A stretch of 64,000 bases of DNA from Vermamoeba vermiformis. Its lineage: Eukaryota > Tubulinea > Echinamoebida. Below the pieces are notes generated by a model. The model had not been told where the DNA came from. It saw nothing but the letters and a program-made list of their open reading frames with translations, and searched no databases. Below, one piece after another: positions 47,042 through 59,523 of the stretch; position 1 is the stretch's first letter; every line of letters starts with the position of its first letter. Position numbers and translations under genes: made by a program. The stretch is taken from contig JBEWZL010000243.1 of the NCBI GenBank assembly GCA_045837725.1, positions 186,001 through 250,000 on the forward strand, in the 5' to 3' direction.

Positions 47042-49630
47042 ATGTCCGTAAAGATCCCCATTGTGTGGCAGGAGAAAGCGGCCAAACTGAGAAGATGGAG
47101 GGTCAGTGTTGGAGAGACAGTGTATGAAGGGCAGGAGTTGGCAGAAATCGAGCCTTTAAACATTGAATTAATCTGCAAGCAAAAGGGGACGATCAGAGAG
47201 CTTCTTGTTCCAAATGGATCTGCACTTGAATCTGGGTATGAATCTACAGACGCCCAGAATATTTTTAAAAATCAAAATTACAAAAAAAAGTAATACTATT
47301 TTAATTATTAATTGTTATACCCTTTCGGATTTTTATTTTAAAATGCTAAAAAGTCGTAACTTTTCCTTGATAAAATACTCACAATGCCTTACTTGCAGCC
47401 AAACAATTGCAATAATAGACTTATGTCCGCATATCAATGTGCATTTGGGTCTGTGTTATGGCTGTGGATTAGACATCAAAGTCCAAAGTGTTACCGTAAG
47501 ATCTGTCCATTGCACTTCATTCAGTCAACCCAATTAACACCGTAAATAGGAGGGCAAAATGAAGCAAATCGAAATCAACAAGCGATTGACGGCGCAAAAG
47601 AAGTTGTCGCTCATTCTAGATCTGGATCACACTCTCTTGCACGCCACTGTTGGTGCACCACTAGCTATACTACCCAACGTCGATAACTTGTTTCCATTTA
47701 AACTCGACGACAGTCCATTTCAGTACTACGTCAAGCTGCGGTATGATGTGAACATTTGTCCTGGCTGCTAATTAACGATTAAAAAGGCCGTTCCTGGAGG
47801 AGTTTTTAAAAGAAGCAGCGCGGTATTATGAGGTGTACATCTACACTATGGGCTCGTACACCTATGCTCAGAAGATTGTGCAAATCATCTCTGAGGCCTG
47901 TCATTTAGGAACCGGATTTTTTGTTAGCAATCGTATTGTGACACGCGATCATACAAAGAGTAAGACAATAGAGGGATTATGAACGATGTGCTAATAGGTG
48001 CTATTAGATGAGGAAGTAAAAGATCTGCGCGCACTCTTTCCAACAGACGACACGCGCGTGATGATCATTGACGACAACAGTCAGGTGTGGACGCATCATT
48101 CGGAGAACTTGATCAAAATATCTCCTTGTAAGACCAATGTCTATTAAGACAAGCTTAATGCTAATCATATCACTAGTTGTATTCTTCATATCTGGCGTCG
48201 AGATCAACACTCCGGCATTCAATGCTGAGAATGAAAAGAGAAAGAAGGTGAGTTGTAATACCATTCAACCTCATTACCGACATAATAACCCGTGCAGGAG
48301 CTCGAGGAGAAAGCCAAAGCAGCGGACAAAGACGGTGCAGCCACAGAGAAAGACAGTGCGGAGATTAAGGAGGACGAAGGCGAGTCTAAAAAGCGTGTCC
48401 GTGACGACAACGAAGAGGAGTTGCCAGCGAGCAAACGAGTCAAGTTGAGTGACGACAGTGCCAGCAGTTCCAGCGACGATGTTTCAACGCACTCGAGCGA
48501 TGCAGATATCGATGCTGAAGAGAACCAAGATGAGGTTCATGAAGCGGAAGAGAACGGCAATGGCGACACTAACGGACAAGAGGAGCACAAGAGTGCTATG
48601 GTAGCTGTGAGTGATGAAGAAGCGAGTGGATCAGGCGACGACATTGAAGCTGCGTCAGTGCTCGAAGAAGATGCACCGTGCATTCACCCAGAGACAGAAG
48701 AGGTCGTGAAAGATGCCGAGGGCAATGTGCTGCCCACGAAAAACAGCGAGGATGACACAGCTGCGAGTGAGACTGTGACACCTGTCAAAGTGACGGCGCA
48801 TCAAGAGCAGACTCTGGCGCAGACTGAACTCAAGTTCCTCGAACATTCACTGCACGACACGTGTCTGTTGTCAGTGCTCTCATTGCTGAAGAATGTTCAC
48901 GCCTCTTATTATGCCAAAGATAATAGTGACTCTGAGCGTGACGTCAAGGTAACAAAACTCAGTGACATTCAAGGAGCTGTTACTAATTCGCGCCTTAGAA
49001 ATATCTTGGTCAAGCCAAGTCGAATATTTTGAAAGGTGCGCACATTGTATTCAGTCACGTTTTCCCACGAGATTCTCAACCCGAGAGGTACACTAGCAGT
49101 GTGAATTGTGCCGCGAATTAATTACCATTTTAGGCAAGAAATTTGGATCATGGCTGAGAAGCTTGGAGCCAAGTGTCAAACAGACTTCACTTCTAAAACT
49201 ACCCACGTGATTGCTCGTGTAGTACGTCACAGATGCCTGTTCAAGCGTGGACTAATGTCCTATTTGTATTTAGAAAGGAACAGACAAAGTGCGCCGAGCA
49301 TTGACCACTCCAGGCGTGTATTTAGTGCGCGAAGAATGGTACGTCACAAAAGCAGCACCTAGTTAACAGTTGTTAATGTTGTGCACAGGCTGGCACGCTG
49401 CTATAAGTTCTGGCGGCACGAGCCTGAAGAGTCCTATCCCTTGGCTGATCTGCCCGTGCAAAGCATACCGCAGAACAAGTCCAACACCAATGTCGCGCAC
49501 AGCACCAGCAACGAGAGCGAGCTTGATGAGGACTTGGAGTCGTCACTGGTACGTAGTCTTTAATGGCTTGTGTCCTGTTAATTGTGTACTGCAGGCATTC
49601 CTCGAACAAGCACTCAACGACGACGAGTAA
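47042..49630 (+). CDS. FCP1: RNA polymerase II CTD phosphatase FCP1
   Basis: This phosphatase removes Ser phosphates from the C-terminal repeat of RNA polymerase II. The N-terminus (WRVSVGETVYEGQELAEIEP) is the biotinyl-like fold of FCP1. The catalytic motif is LSLILDLDHTLLHA (DxDxT). YYVKLRPFLEEFLKEAARYYEVYIYTMGSYTYA and VMIIDDNSQVW follow. A large acidic/Ser-rich insert (SSSSDDVSTHSSDADID) separates it from the BRCT domain: GAHIVFSHVFPRDSQ, WIMAEKLGAKCQ, KTTHVIA, then WLARCYKFWRHEPEESYPL. It ends in an acidic stretch (ESSLAFLEQALNDDE) like the TFIIF-binding helix of FCP1. Exons around 48955-49100 were joined by eye to make the BRCT start. Confidence 0.93.
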
Positions 49631-49698
49631 TACGACAGCGCAGTGAGCGAGGTCCGTGAGACTAGCTTTAATTCGTATTTACAAGACTTGGTGGCGCG

Positions 49699-50274
49699 TC
49701 AATCAATGCCCGTCACGCGCTTAATAGCCCCCACCACGGCAATGATCGCTAAAGGCAGTGCGAGTCGACTCCATATTGATCGTAGTGATATTGATGGTGG
49801 ATCTAGTGACGACAACGTGTTCTCGTGCGCAGATGTACTTAAAACGGGCTTGGCATCCACATCTACCAGCGGCCCGAGCATGTATTTTTGCATCTCTAAT
49901 AAAGCGTATTGCCCATGCGAGAACTTTGAAAAAGCAGCTGAAGCGTCTTTACCTAATAATATTCTAATTAGCATAATTATCGACTTGTACAGATCCGAGC
50001 AAGCGCTCTCGTAGTCGCGGACTAAACAATGTTTTCTAATGTTTACAAATAAGTGATAATTACCCGCAAAAGGCATAAATATTTCCTTGCCGCCAGGATG
50101 ATCCCTGTAGCCGCTGACATCATAGACCGTATTCTCAATGATGATCCACAGGTCACTCTTGCTGCGATGTTTCTTCACTTCATTGCGCGGTATGTATTTG
50201 ACTCGATATGTGTTCATTTGCTTGCGAACTAGTTTAAAACAACCGTTTCTTTCTCGGTCTTTTTGCTCCGCCAC
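49699..50274 (-). CDS. Cytochrome-b5-like protein with C-terminal membrane anchor
   Basis: The heme domain reads DLWIIIENTVYDVSGYRDHPGGKEIFMPFAG, with HPGG as the first axial histidine. After an intron (donor GTAATT at about 50065, acceptor TTAG at about 49950), KDASAAFSKFSHG brings the second histidine. Reading through this intron is open but breaks the fold. The domain ends MQKYMLGPLVDVD. A 15-residue linker and the hydrophobic helix SRLALPLAIIAVVGAI at the C-terminus make it tail-anchored, as in ER or outer-mitochondrial b5. It is convergent with FCP1, 68 bp apart. The N-terminal 25 residues before the domain are basic; a later start at residue 20 (MNTYRV) is possible. Confidence 0.85.
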   Translation of the reverse strand: MAEQKDRERNGCFKLVRKQMNTYRVKYIPRNEVKKHRSKSDLWIIIENTVYDVSGYRDHPGGKEIFMPFAGNYHLFVNIRKHCLVRDYESACSDLYKSIIMLIRILLGKDASAAFSKFSHGQYALLEMQKYMLGPLVDVDAKPVLSTSAHENTLSSLDPPSISLRSIWSRLALPLAIIAVVGAIKRVTGID

Positions 50275-51091
50275 GGCGCTTCAAGAAATTCCGTTTGAAT
50301 CCGAAGGAAGATTGATCTTTTTATTTTTGATCGCTATTAATCTCACTATCATTGTCATCGAGTTATCGTGCTTTGATTTTAAAGGCTGCTTATTTAAGCG
50401 AAATGTAAGATCTTTTTAACCGAGGTACAATTGTTGAATTTGAGTCAAGTCTTATATTATTATTGACCACAAATAAGGCATGCAGCACATTTAACGAGAT
50501 TATTGGTGGTTGATTATTATTTTGAGATTTTCTTTCAGATCTGATCACTTATTGTCCAGTCTCACAAGCTCTATTTACTATTATTTGCTTTCAGATTTTT
50601 GTACGGAAATTATTGTTATTGACGGTACTGATACATATATTAACGCAATAGTAGTGCAAAGAGGAATCTCAGATCAACGCACCCAACCGAGGTCAGCTCC
50701 CTACTATAGGTATGTATAGACACAGCATCATAGTCACACGTCCCTATAGTCGCAGTGTCGCGTGTTGTGCTCTGCTCGAATGGTTTTGGTCGTTAAACTC
50801 AGCGTGTTATTTGTCTGTTTATTTTGTGTGTGGTTGCAGAGCAGTCTCATAATTGCGTCTGTATATTGTCTCATATAACCTCACTATAGTGCACAAGGTT
50901 AGCAGTTGAATGGAGCATAATTGTAGATTCATTAAACACACCATCTTGGCCCTAATTGATTATAATTTGGATATTACAACGCTATAATTATATTATAATA
51001 TTATATACAATGGTGGATGAGTGTGGATTAATAATAATAATTTTTGGTGATTTTAGTGTCAGATTCTAATCTAATTTTTTTCAACAGTAAA
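50275..51091. other. Long intergenic region, possible undetected exons
   Basis: This 817-bp stretch precedes cytochrome c1. It contains a hydrophobic frame (about 50280-50405: GRLIFLFLIAINLTIIVIEL) that ends at a good donor (AATGTAAGATC). A second open segment at 50540-50716 lies behind a CTTTCAG acceptor. They could form a small membrane-protein gene, but no start, family or convincing join emerged. The rest is AT-rich and should hold the cytochrome c1 promoter. Confidence 0.3.
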
Positions 51092-52427
51092 ATGTTTGCT
51101 GGACGCAATATTTTGAGTGTAGCAAAGAACTTGCTTAAGAACGACAAGATTACAACTGCTTCTAAGCGATTGGTATGATTATTTAACGTTTGGTAGATGC
51201 ATTCGAACTACCGGCACAGATTTAATATCTACGCACTGAGCAGCATAATAATAATCGACAGTTAATTTAAATAATTAATTTAACCACAAAACACGTTATT
51301 ATGCCTAATACTAACTATTTTTATTTTTGCCATCTACAGTACTCTGTTGAGTCATCGGTAAGTTATTATAACGCGAGCATAATACACAATCTATAATCAG
51401 ATTCAATTTGCAATACAATGCACGGAACAAATACCACCTTTCTGAAAAATAAGCAGCACTTGATCTGTGGATTAACCCTCTTGCTGTAGGCTGCTACAAA
51501 CAACTTCAAATTGTACGCGACTGGTGCACTCTTTTTGGGCGGCAGTGCGACAGCTGTGGCCATGTTGAGCAACAAATTCACTGCTCACGCCTCCAGCGAT
51601 GCTCTCGTGCCCGCGCAACACCCGTGGAGCCACAACAAGCCTTGGGAGTCCTTCGATCACGCTAGGTACGTGTTGCTAGCTGTCATATCTATGTGTTGCA
51701 AGTGCAATTCGCGCTACTGTTGCGCAGTCATTGCAACTCTGCAGCAGTCACGTGACGCGTCTAACACTCTTGCAGCATTCGTCGTGGTTTCCAAGTCTAT
51801 CAAGCAGTGTGCGCTAACTGCCACTCACTCAACTTCATTGCCTACCGCAATCTCGTCGACGTTGCATTCACTGAAGAAGAAGTCAAGGCCATGGCTGCTG
51901 ATGTCGATGTTGAAGACGGTCCCAACGAAGAGGGTGAAATGTTCTCGCGTCCCGGCAAGTTGACTGACAAGTTGCCGCGTCCTTATCCCAACGAGAACGC
52001 CGCTCGTGCCAACAACAACGGCGCGTACCCTGTGGACTTGTCACTCGTGGTCAAGGCCCGCCCTCACGCTGAGGACTACATCTTCTCGCTGCTCACTGGC
52101 TACCGCGAGCCCCCCGCAGGTGTGACAGTGCGTGAAGGTCTGTACTACAACCCGTACTTCGCTGGTGGTGCTATTGCCATGCCGCAACAACTGCGCCCTG
52201 GTGTGTTGACCTTTGACGACGGCACTGAAGCGAGCATCAGTCAGCTCGCCAAGGACGTGACAACTTTCTTGTCCTGGGCTGCTGAACCCACTCACGACGA
52301 GCGAAAACGATTGGGTCTCAAGTTTATGTTCTTGACCACCATCCTCGCCGTCCCAATGCTCTACTGGAAGAAACACAAGTGGGCTACTGTCAAGACCAGA
52401 AAGATTGGCTTCATCAAGCACGAATAA
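51092..52427 (+). CDS. CYT1: Cytochrome c1 of respiratory complex III
   Basis: The protein carries electrons from the Rieske centre to cytochrome c. The presequence is [18 protein letters not shown], and a second sorting segment [19 protein letters not shown] follows. The mature part reads [26 protein letters not shown], where CANCH binds heme covalently. [19 protein letters not shown] holds the methionine heme ligand near its end. The C-terminal anchor is [22 protein letters not shown]. The two large exons have high GC and strongly biased codons, unlike the AT-rich first exon and spacers. Four exons. Confidence 0.96.
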
Positions 52428-52644
52428 GATGTTAGTATATCAATATTGCCTTAAATAATGCCCCTATTCATTCAGCATGTAATCGACTCGAATTATTTTT
52501 GCTTGCTATTAATTTTGTTATATATTCAACAAACGAGTACTTGTTAATTGCTGTGCGTAAAATTAAAAATAATACTTTTGCAACATTGCTGCGTAGTTAG
52601 TGACCAGACCGCTAGAATAAAACAATTGTATTTATTTAGGGTAT

Positions 52645-55600
52645 TTAATAAGTGTGCAGCAGAGCCATAGCATCAGCTGCCTTTTGACGCACTAAAGGAC
52701 TCTTATCGCGCATTAACGAGATGAGTTCCTTGGTGACGCGTGAGGGGTTGTAATTCAAGCTCTTTCGATTATCTACAGGTGAATTGCCGAACAAGTGACC
52801 TACGAACATGGCTGCATTGCCCTTGATCACATTCCACTCGCTCTTGAAGTACGGATCTACACACGTCATTACGTACGAATTGAGCCGTGTGGGGAAGGCT
52901 TTGATCTGAGAACGTCATTAGTCCTAGCCTATTAAAGTCAGTACACAACACCACTTACCAGTGCCTTGGACAAATAGCTTAAGAACTCGTTGTAATCAAT
53001 TTCGCGTTGCGGATCTATGTTGCTGAACACTTTGTTGAGCTCTTCGACGCCAAACATCGGCACCAATCGCTTCAATGTCTCCTTGCAGGCAGTTCTGACC
53101 GTGGCCACCTCGTCATTGACGTGCAGCACGAGACTAGGCAGCAGCACGTGCGTCTGTTCTTGCAGGTTGTCGAGCACTGCGCTGCTGTTCTCGCTCTCCA
53201 CCAAGCGATCCAGCACACCCAACAGCTTCGCACCGGCCTCGCGCAGCTTGTCGTTGCTCTTGTCGAGGGCAGGCTTGATGCGATTGCAGATGTTGACGAG
53301 CACGGGGGCAATGCGATCGCAGTCAATCTCTTCGAACACACGGTACAGTCCGCGCATGGCTTCGAGTGCCACCACATCTTGCGGATCTTCAATGTTGGAC
53401 ATGAGTGCGTCGAGTACAGTGGTGCTGTAACGATTCAACTCCTCGCGACCAGCACTGACAATGTTGCTCATGCCGCGCAGTGCGTGCAGCTTGATCTCTG
53501 CGCGGGCCAGTGAATTGAGCAGTTGATTGATCAGTCTTTGCAACAATTCTTTGTCGTCCTTGGAGTGGTTGACAAGTTCAGCAATGATTGTGGCTGACAC
53601 TTGGCACTGAGCGGAATAATTTGATTTCATGAATGGCAGAACAAATGCAAAGATATTCCTTCGCTGATCAGGGTGCGATTGCGCAACAACACTGCAAAGA
53701 TGGAGCACGTTAGTACAGCGCACAAGAGCCAACAATAGACGTACCTAGTGATGGCAGTGATTGCATCGAGGTATTCAGGGCCAGTACCCTCCAGTTGAGT
53801 CCACACCGAGTCCAGATCCATCTTGTCCTGCAGTTTGTTGTCTTTGCTGCGGGCAACAAAGTTCTGCAAAGCTGTGATGACTTGCCTATAGGAAGTATTA
53901 GTGCTGAACTAAAAATAGCCGATCGATCTATGCGTACTGATTGGCCTCAGCAGATTCACGCGCAGTGCCGAATCGGAGCATGATGGTGCCAAAGTAGTGC
54001 GCGTATTTGTCGAGAATGAGACTCTCCATCTCCTCTGCCTCCAACAGTGCTGCGAGGGCCGCGGTGGCAGCCATGGACTTGACACTGACTTGCTGCTTGA
54101 CCTTCTTGTTGCTGTCGAGCACATCGTCGAACAGTTCACCGCTGTTGATCATCTCCGTCAAGTAGTCCACGGCATCGGACAACAGCTTGCCTTCTTTGGT
54201 AAACACTTGCAGGGCCTTGGAGATGTGGGGCGGGTGTGGCAATTTGACAGCGAGCAACTGATCCACTGTCTTGTACAGATGCAGCTCACCGAACACGCGC
54301 AGGGCGTGAAGAATGCCGTTCTGCAGCTGTTCGACTTCGCGCGTGGAGGTCCAACTCGTCTTGGCAGCCGCGACAGCAGTGGCAGTGGGTGAGACAGCAC
54401 TCGGTGTGCTCGGGGTGCGCGGTGCAGCTTTGTTGTCTACAGTCGGGGACAGTGCGCTGCCCTTGCGCTTGAGTGCAGTGCCACTCGTGCCCTGCGAGAG
54501 CTGCAGCTGTTCCATCACGTGCGCGAGTTGTTTGAGCAGCAGTTCGACAATAGGACCCACACTGCCACCGAGCTCTGTGCCGCGCAGTTTGATGAGCGAG
54601 TAGAGCACCACACAGCAGCCACGTGCCGCAGAGAGTTGATGGTCGCTGAGACCATTGCCCACTGCCAGCACCAAGTCGCCAATCGTGGTGACGTGCGCCA
54701 TGGTCGCGAGAATAGAGGCCAGCTCACCGACCACCACAAACTGCTCGTTCAATTCATCGGACAGGATGCGCTTGCTGTCAATGAGAGGCACATGTGAGTC
54801 ACGTGATCACGAGACATGACAGGTGTCACTTACCGCATCTCAGCAATGGGTGCGAGGGCCTCAGGGGGCTGCGAGAGATCGAGCTTCTCAACGCGTGCTT
54901 GCAGTGCCCAGTCCACGAACAGCACCAATCTGATCGCCGCCAGTGCCGTGCTGCGCAGTGTGGCCTCGACATCGAGTGTGCGCGGCAACAGTGCGCCGAT
55001 CCAGCCACCTACTGCTCGCAGTCGCGCGTCGTCAACAAAGGTCGGTGCTGGGCTGTCTTCGCTCGTCAACAGCTCCGCGGTGGTCTTGAACAGCGTCAGT
55101 GCTGAGGTCAGTGAACGCGTGCGCTCATCAGTGCGTGCAGACTTGAGGGGTGGCTCCAAGAACTAAAAATAGAAGCAGTGATCAGCACTAGCGATCTACC
55201 AGGGCAGTGTCACTCACCGTCAACACGCGCTCCAATCGCAGGGTGGAGGTGTCTTTGAGCAGCAGCGTGGTGAGCACGCGATTGATGTTCTCGAAGATGA
55301 GTGCGCCACTGCTCTCGTCCTCGGGCTTGATGTCCAGACCGTAGAACGAGGTCACTGCTGTCATCAAGCTCTGCTCCACTTCAGCACTGATGGGCGGATC
55401 CAAGTCACTGCATGACACGTGTCAAACACCGAGTACTACTACAATAATCAGTTCGACTTACATGAGTGTGGCACAGGCGTTGAGACCGAGCACGCGAATG
55501 GAGTGCGTGACATCTGAGGGGCCCGTCAGCGCGGCTGCACTCACTGGCGCGGGACTGGCTGCTCCACTGGGGGCCTTGGGTCGTTCGGGCAAGATGAATT

Positions 55601-58600
55601 CAATCACCTTCAACAAGAGCTCGTCACGTGACTTCAACACGAAGCGCGACTCAGCACCGAGTCGCTGGTGATGCACGGCCTTGCCCACGAGATCAATCGC
55701 AGTGATCAGTGACTCGCGCCGCAGCTGATTGCGATTGTTCATGAACTGTTTGAGCGTGTTGATCACGTGCACATCCACGCGCGAGGGCAGGATGGCGGGA
55801 TTAGCATAAGCAGCGACGTAGCCGAGTGCGAGGATGATGGTGTTGATGTGCGCACCGTCCTTGACCTCGCTGCCCTTGGAGAACAGGCCAAACAGCCCGC
55901 CACCCCCGCTCTTGCCACCATCGGGCTTGACAAAGGTCTGCGTCTTCTCCAGCACTGCATCGAGGTGCGTGTTGGCTGCGTAGCCGAGTGCTTGTGCGCA
56001 GCCCTGACGCTCGAGTGCTTGATTGTGATCGACCTCGCTGAACAGCGTGTCCAGACAGCGGCGAATGAACTCCTTGTGATGCACGAGCTGCAGCACCACA
56101 CCCAAGTGCTTGAGGGCAATGCGCTTCAAGAAGGGCGTGTCTTTGTACATGCGCAGCTGTTCGCTCAGTGCATCGCCGAGTCGCATGGCCCACTCGTCGT
56201 CGTTGATCAGCTTGATGGTCTCGGACAGCAGGCGCAACAAGTACTCCTCCCACTTGCTCTCACTCCACTGCGCCGCTGTTCAAGCAGTTAGTGCACGTGT
56301 CCCCACAGTGCAGGTGCAGTACTTACAGCCGTAGAGCTTGACGAGCACGGGCACAGAGTTGTCCCAGAGCTCTTGTATGGAGGGGTGCAGCACACCCGCG
56401 GTCTGTTGCAGGGCCTCGAGAATGGAGGTGGAGTTGGCTTGCTTGCCCGAGTAGTTGCTCGGCGGCAAGTGACTGAGCACCAACAGTCGCGTGAGAATCA
56501 TCTGCGGCTTGGGCAGATTGACCGCGCGATCAAAGTCGATAAAGTAGTCCGGTGCTTGTTGTTCACGCTTGGTGCGCGCGAGGGCAGCAATCGACTTGCT
56601 GACAATAGGCACGCTAGCGGTCAGCTCGGGCTTGGCGAGGGCCTCGAACAAGTAGGGCCACAGCACCTTGTTGGCGGAGGGAATGGTGGTGGTCATCAAG
56701 TGCAGCACGTGATCGCACATGTCGCGCAGTTCACCAGGGCCCACATCAAAGCTGACTTCACCGGGCTTGCGCTGTTTGAGGGCCTGTTTGTGTCGCTCAA
56801 TCTCCGCCTCGGTGATGGCACAGTTGCGCACGATGAACTCGACCATGCGCTCACCACCCTCGAGCAGCAGATAGTCGTGCGAGGCCATGGCAATCACGGT
56901 CTGAGCGAGGGCCTTGCGCACCTGCAGACTGGGCTCGGGGACTGTGACGAGGGGCTGCAGACCTGACACGAGCAGCTCTTTGCGCACTTCCAGCTCCGTC
57001 TCTGCAGCACGTGATCAGCATCGTGCCGTGCACCAGATCTAACACTACGTACCGAGGCGATTGACGAGGTGGCGCAAGATGTGCAGCGTGCCCTCTTTGG
57101 TGCGCGGGTCTTTGATCTGCAAGCGCGTCAACAGGAACGAGAGCAGCGAGTCAGTGAACACGTGGCCTGGTGCAGCGGTGAGTCACGCGATGGAGCGAAC
57201 ACAGTGCGCGGTACGTACCAATGATCTCAAAGCAGCGGAGCAGTTCGTTGAAGTTCTTGAGGTTCATGGGATTGCTGAGATTGCTGGGCGAGCACACGAG
57301 TTGATGCAGCAGCGCGAGGATGTTGGGCAAGTGTTGCTCCAGCACCGTGCTGTTGTCGCGCGTGGCTACACTCAGCATGTTGTAGAAGCCCTGCGTGATG
57401 GGCAAGTGCTTCACGTCCTTCTCTTTCTTGTACATGTTCAGAATGCCGTTCACGAGACGCGGCAGTTGTGACTCGAATTGATCGCGCGACATGATGGCAC
57501 ACATCGAACCTATCGCTTGAATCGTTGTCAAGCGCACCTGTCGTTCAGTGAAATGTCAGACGCGTGTCACTGATCACGTGATCGGCGAATAGTTGCAATT
57601 ACCTTGCGTTTCTGCGAGGTGAGCCAATTCGAAAACATGAACTCGTAGCACGTGAACACTTCGGCGCTGAAGTTGGTGGCGTGCCAAGAGCGGTCCTTGG
57701 CCTGGTCGAGATTGGCCATGTAGGTGATGATGGCCTCGCAGAACTGACCCATGCAGAACGCAAAGGCCCAGCGCATGTTGTCGTGTTTGATGGAGGCCAG
57801 CACGGGCAACACACGTGCCAAGACATCTTTCAGCTGCGGTACGATGCCCATCGCTGTTCAGTGAACGGTGTCAGTCACGTGACTGGAGAGTGACACGTGC
57901 AGTGTCAGGTACGTACGATTAGCAGAGGCGAGGTCACCGAGAGTCTTGATGACAAAGTAGTGTGGCAGAGTGCCACTCTTGAACTGTTCGAGCAGTCGTG
58001 CAATGATGTGTGGTGGCACGGGGTTGGATTCACTCGCCTCACCACTGCGCGACAGAGCTACCAGCACTTGCGATGCTGCTCCTTGCCAGTCCGGCACCAC
58101 TTCCTAATATTACGCATTTTAACATCAAGAACGTCACGTTTGTATTGCAAAGACGCACCTTCTCGCGGATCATTTCACTGACGGCGAGATCGACGAGTCC
58201 TTTAGCGAGGTCATTAGGCACTTGTTCGCGCTTATATTCTACAATCTTTTCAATCACTGTCAGCAATATCACGCGATGTCCCTTCTGTGCCTAAGTGAGA
58301 ATAAGGGCTGTGAGTTTGTGAAGATATTGCCATCAGTGTATTGAGCAAATTTAATGCCACGATAATTTATATTAATTATTAATTATTACTTTGAGCTCTT
58401 TCTTCAAAAATTCAGCGCAGCCACTAAGAACAAGATTTGGCTGAAAACGTCCAATATCAATTAAAGACGCTGTAATGCTGTTTCTGACTCGTTCATCTTC
58501 ATCAAATGCCGACTCAATTAGAGACGTAACAATATCTGTTTAATTAAAGGGTGTTAATTGGATCTGCTGGTCTCAAACAAAAATCATTGCAGTAATTACC

Positions 58601-58648
58601 ATCAATATTAGTATTGACAGGATAAAGGCTGAGAACTCGTTTAGCCAT
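52645..58648 (-). CDS. MROH1-like HEAT-repeat protein
   Basis: This large protein of roughly 1,650 residues is made almost wholly of HEAT repeats and matches maestro heat-like repeat protein 1. The N-terminus starts MAKRVLSLYPV at 58648, followed by DIVTSLIESAFDEDERVRNSI. Blocks characteristic of the family include DNMRWAFAFCMGQFCEAI, LLRCFEIIG, HAHINTIILALGYVAAYA-like (DGAHINTIILALGYVAAY) and YLSKAL. Near the C-terminus comes DPYFKSEWNVIKGNAAMFVG, close to the animal MROH1 end. No catalytic motif is present. MROH1 has been linked to lysosomal and adaptor function, so a scaffold role is likely. The gene has about a dozen introns rich in CACGTG-type words, and its exons have much higher GC than flanking genes. 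Confidence 0.85.
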
Positions 58649-58826
58649 GGACGTCTAATATGAGATGTGATGACGAGATTAATAAAAAATAATGATAAAC
58701 CTAACAGTAATGTTCGTGATATTTTTCGTTTTTTCCCGTGTGTCCCCGAATGAAATCAGATCGCGGGGCCCACACTTATTTCAGTTTATAATTTACTTTT
58801 AACACTAAGAACACCACTAGTACACT

Positions 58827-59363
58827 ATGCTGCGTACTGTCGGTGTTGCTTTGAAGACTGTTGCACGCAGCACTGTGCGACACTCGAGTCAGTGTGGCGT
58901 CAATCCACTACTCGCTACACAAGCTAAACAATCAGCACTCAACTCACATACATCTAACACTACTATTACACCCTCTAATACCTTGTTTGCGCCCATCAAA
59001 AGCGAGCCAATTTTTAAATCTAAATTCCAATTAAACGAAGGTAATTTATCTCCCCTTAATTATTTAATGCGCCCAAAATATTTATACAATCGTACCAGAT
59101 ATTATGTGGCATTATTCAATGGCTCTGATTTTATTTTGAATTTTTATTAATATTTTATTTTAGCAAATCCAATTCCAGCCCGCTTTTTAATTACATGGGA
59201 AAACACAATCAATAACTATAACAAAGAAGAAAACCCTCAAAACAATATTGAATACCAAATGGAAAGTGTAAAAAGAAAGAGAAAGAGAAAGATGAACAAA
59301 CACAAGCTACGAAAGAGAAGAAAGGCGCAAAAAGCTTTAATGAAAAAGTTGGGACGAGCATAA
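58827..59363 (+). CDS. Mitochondrial small-subunit ribosomal protein mS38 (Cox24-like)
   Basis: A presequence (MLRTVGVALKTVARSTVRH) opens the first exon, followed by a Ser/Thr/Asn-rich spacer. After an intron ending TTTTAG at 59163 the last exon encodes EYQMESVKRKRKRKMNKHK and LRKRRKAQKALMKKLGRA. The SVKRKRKRKMNKHK-LRKRRK block is the signature of the mS38 family (yeast Cox24/Qri5, human AURKAIP1), an extremely basic helix that lies in the decoding region of the mitoribosome. The last 35 residues are over half lysine and arginine. Two exons. Confidence 0.85.
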
Positions 59364-59523
59364 GCGGCATATATATTGTAGAACACGATCATAAAATGAT
59401 ATTCGGTGACGCTGTGTTTATCAATTTTATTTTTTTGACCGTTGCAAGCCCGCTCTTTTAGTTTTGAAATTTTAAAACTCCATTAACCAATATTCCAACC
59501 AATACAGCACCACACCACACACC

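Noticed and set aside
49643-50014. Plus-strand ORF of 123 codons
   Set aside because: Antisense to the cytochrome-b5-like gene, whose heme motifs and splice sites are clear on the minus strand.
53007-57471. Many long ORFs on both strands in the MROH1 region
   Set aside because: High GC exons leave stops rare in every frame; only the HEAT-repeat frame matches a family and joins at splice sites.
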